Origin: Roseovarius sp. A-2
Lineage (GTDB): Bacteria; Pseudomonadota; Alphaproteobacteria; Rhodobacterales; Rhodobacteraceae
Direction: 5' to 3'
Length of the DNA: 64,000 bases
Assembly (NCBI RefSeq): GCF_002072155.1
Contig: NZ_BDIY01000005.1
Coordinates: forward strand, 119,005 to 183,004
A program made the position numbers and the translations under genes. The notes under the pieces are model-generated. The model was not told the DNA's origin, searched no databases, and saw only the letters and a program-made list of their open reading frames with translations. This document shows positions 63,248-64,000 of the stretch, piece by piece. Positions within the stretch are counted from its first letter, which is position 1; the number at the start of each line of letters is the position of its first letter.

Positions 63248-63664
63248 TTATTCAGCTGCCGCGTCGGGAGGGTTTCTCAACGGGGTGTCATCCTTGAGCG
63301 AAACCGCCTGACGTTCGATCATGCGATGAACCTTGGGTTTCTCCTTGCCGCGATGCAGCTTCAAAAGGCGCTGGTACGATTCCGCATCGGCCTGCGTGCG
63401 GCGTTCGTGGTGGCGGACATATTCGACCCAAGTGGGAACGTGGTAGGTTTCGGTCCAGACATCGGGGTTTTCCAGATCCCGAAGCAGCGTCCATTGTTGC
63501 GCCCCGTCGCGGATACGAATGCGACGACGTACATTCATGGCCGCCAGAAATTCGGGAACATCGGCCTGTGCGATTTCGTAATCCACCATGATCATGATCG
63601 GCCCGCTGCGCTGTCTCAGATCAAGCCGCAGAGAGGGTTCCTTGAAGGTATTAACCCGAATAAT
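63248..63664 (-). pseudogene. C-terminal tail of an MFS transporter (ENTS/secretion-effector type), cut by an insertion
   Basis: The - strand frame contains LRLDLRQRSGPIMIMVDYEI, followed by a cytoplasmic tail with RRRIRIRDGAQQWTLLRDLE and YHVPTWVEYVRHHERRT. This is the typical soluble C-terminal tail of MFS_3-type (DHA3/ENTS) transporters. All membrane segments are missing. The frame upstream is broken at 63665-63667, close to the predicted left end of an IS1380-like element, so the insertion truncated the gene. An ATG at 63595 exists, but the homology begins before it. Confidence 0.78.
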
Positions 63665-63667
63665 TCA

Positions 63668-64000
63668 TGGGGGTGTGGTGAAGGTAGCGTAAGCTTTTGA
63701 AAGCAGGTATTTTTTGGTTGTCGAAGCCAGAAAACTCAGTTTCCAAGGTACGTCCCCTCACCATGATACAGTCTACTTCCCGAAAGCCCGCTTTGTCACC
63801 CGTGAATGGCAAACCCGTTCTTCTCAATTTTGACGGCGCGGAGATGAGTTCCGATGCTGGTCTGACGCTCTTACGGGAGGTCGAACGCCGGACCGACCTG
63901 GCGGGTCTGGTCGCAAAGTGCCTCCCGGATCCGCGCGCGCCAGGCAAGGTGCGGCACAGTCTGGAAGACATCATCCGGTTCCGGATCATGATGATCGCGG
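63668..64000 (+). mobile_element. Left part of an IS1380-family insertion sequence
   Basis: This segment runs from about 63668 (boundary estimated from where the MFS tail is interrupted) to the window end and holds an IS1380-type transposase start. The exact end, inverted repeat and target duplication cannot be fixed without the right end. Confidence 0.65.
63763..64000 (+). CDS. IS1380-family transposase, N-terminal part
   Basis: The frame from the ATG at 63763 stays open to the window end (79 residues). It reads KPVLLNFDGAEMSSDAGLTL, LREVERRTDLAGLVAKCLPD, PRAPGKVRHSLEDIIRFRIM. The SSDAG motif with the first catalytic Asp region, and the HSLEDIIRFR segment, are characteristic of IS1380-type DDE transposases. 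No frameshift is visible in this part, so the element may be intact and recent. Confidence 0.82.
   Translation, partial: MIQSTSRKPALSPVNGKPVLLNFDGAEMSSDAGLTLLREVERRTDLAGLVAKCLPDPRAPGKVRHSLEDIIRFRIMMIA

Overview
The window is GC-rich, densely coding DNA with short ATGA-type overlaps. It carries many TRAP and ABC uptake systems, tandem dimethylglycine-dehydrogenase-like genes and RTX proteins. This gene content points to an alphaproteobacterium of the Rhodobacterales (Roseobacter/Paracoccus-like). That assignment rests on gene content and style, not on a marker gene. No rRNA, tRNA, CRISPR array or replication origin was seen.

Layout. (1) 1-17080, + strand: a betaine-type ABC importer (binding-protein tail, ATPase, fused double permease), then kinase - dehydrogenase - dehydrogenase - kinase (two choline-kinase-like and two 810-residue DMGDH-like proteins), a GNAT, an M19 dipeptidase and a complete peptide-type ABC importer. 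A convergent gamma-glutamyltransferase follows. (2) 19270-24095: a TakP-type TRAP transporter whose large permease has a ~330-residue coiled-coil tail. (3) 24228-24628: relics of heme oxygenase and bacteriophytochrome genes. (4) 24675-31359: a probable sugar-acid regulon with an enolase-superfamily dehydratase, a DHDPS-family lyase, a LysR regulator and a tctCBA transporter. A duplicated regulatory segment of ~175 bp carries the same 17-bp palindrome in front of both operons. (5) 31406-42448: an RTX island bounded by broken IS copies. It holds two NIDO-VWD-RTX paralogues, one zinc-metalloprotease/Ig-like/RTX protein, and the severed tail of a fourth RTX gene. (6) 42492-50603: an SDR and TRAP operon divergent from iclR - thiolase - acyl-CoA synthetase - PPC/DUF296. 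(7) 50884-59496, - strand: SDR, ACAD10/11-like acyl-CoA dehydrogenase, acyl-CoA synthetase, ACAD10/11-type kinase, TRAP transporter and quinone oxidoreductase. It is divergent from a TetR regulator with a 22-bp palindromic operator. (8) 60334-64000: a DMSO/biotin-sulfoxide-reductase-like molybdoenzyme, a hydantoinase relic, an MFS tail cut by an insertion, and the start of an IS1380-family transposase.

The window reads as a mosaic of catabolic uptake modules, each with its own transporter and often its own regulator, separated by gene and IS debris. The two most interesting units are the TetR-controlled operon and the duplicated LysR operator. The former resembles levulinate/4-hydroxyacid catabolism, in which the acyl-CoA is phosphorylated. 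The segments at about 24.9-31.4 kb and 42.5-50.6 kb look less GC-rich than their surroundings, which would fit later acquisition; this is an impression, not a calculation.
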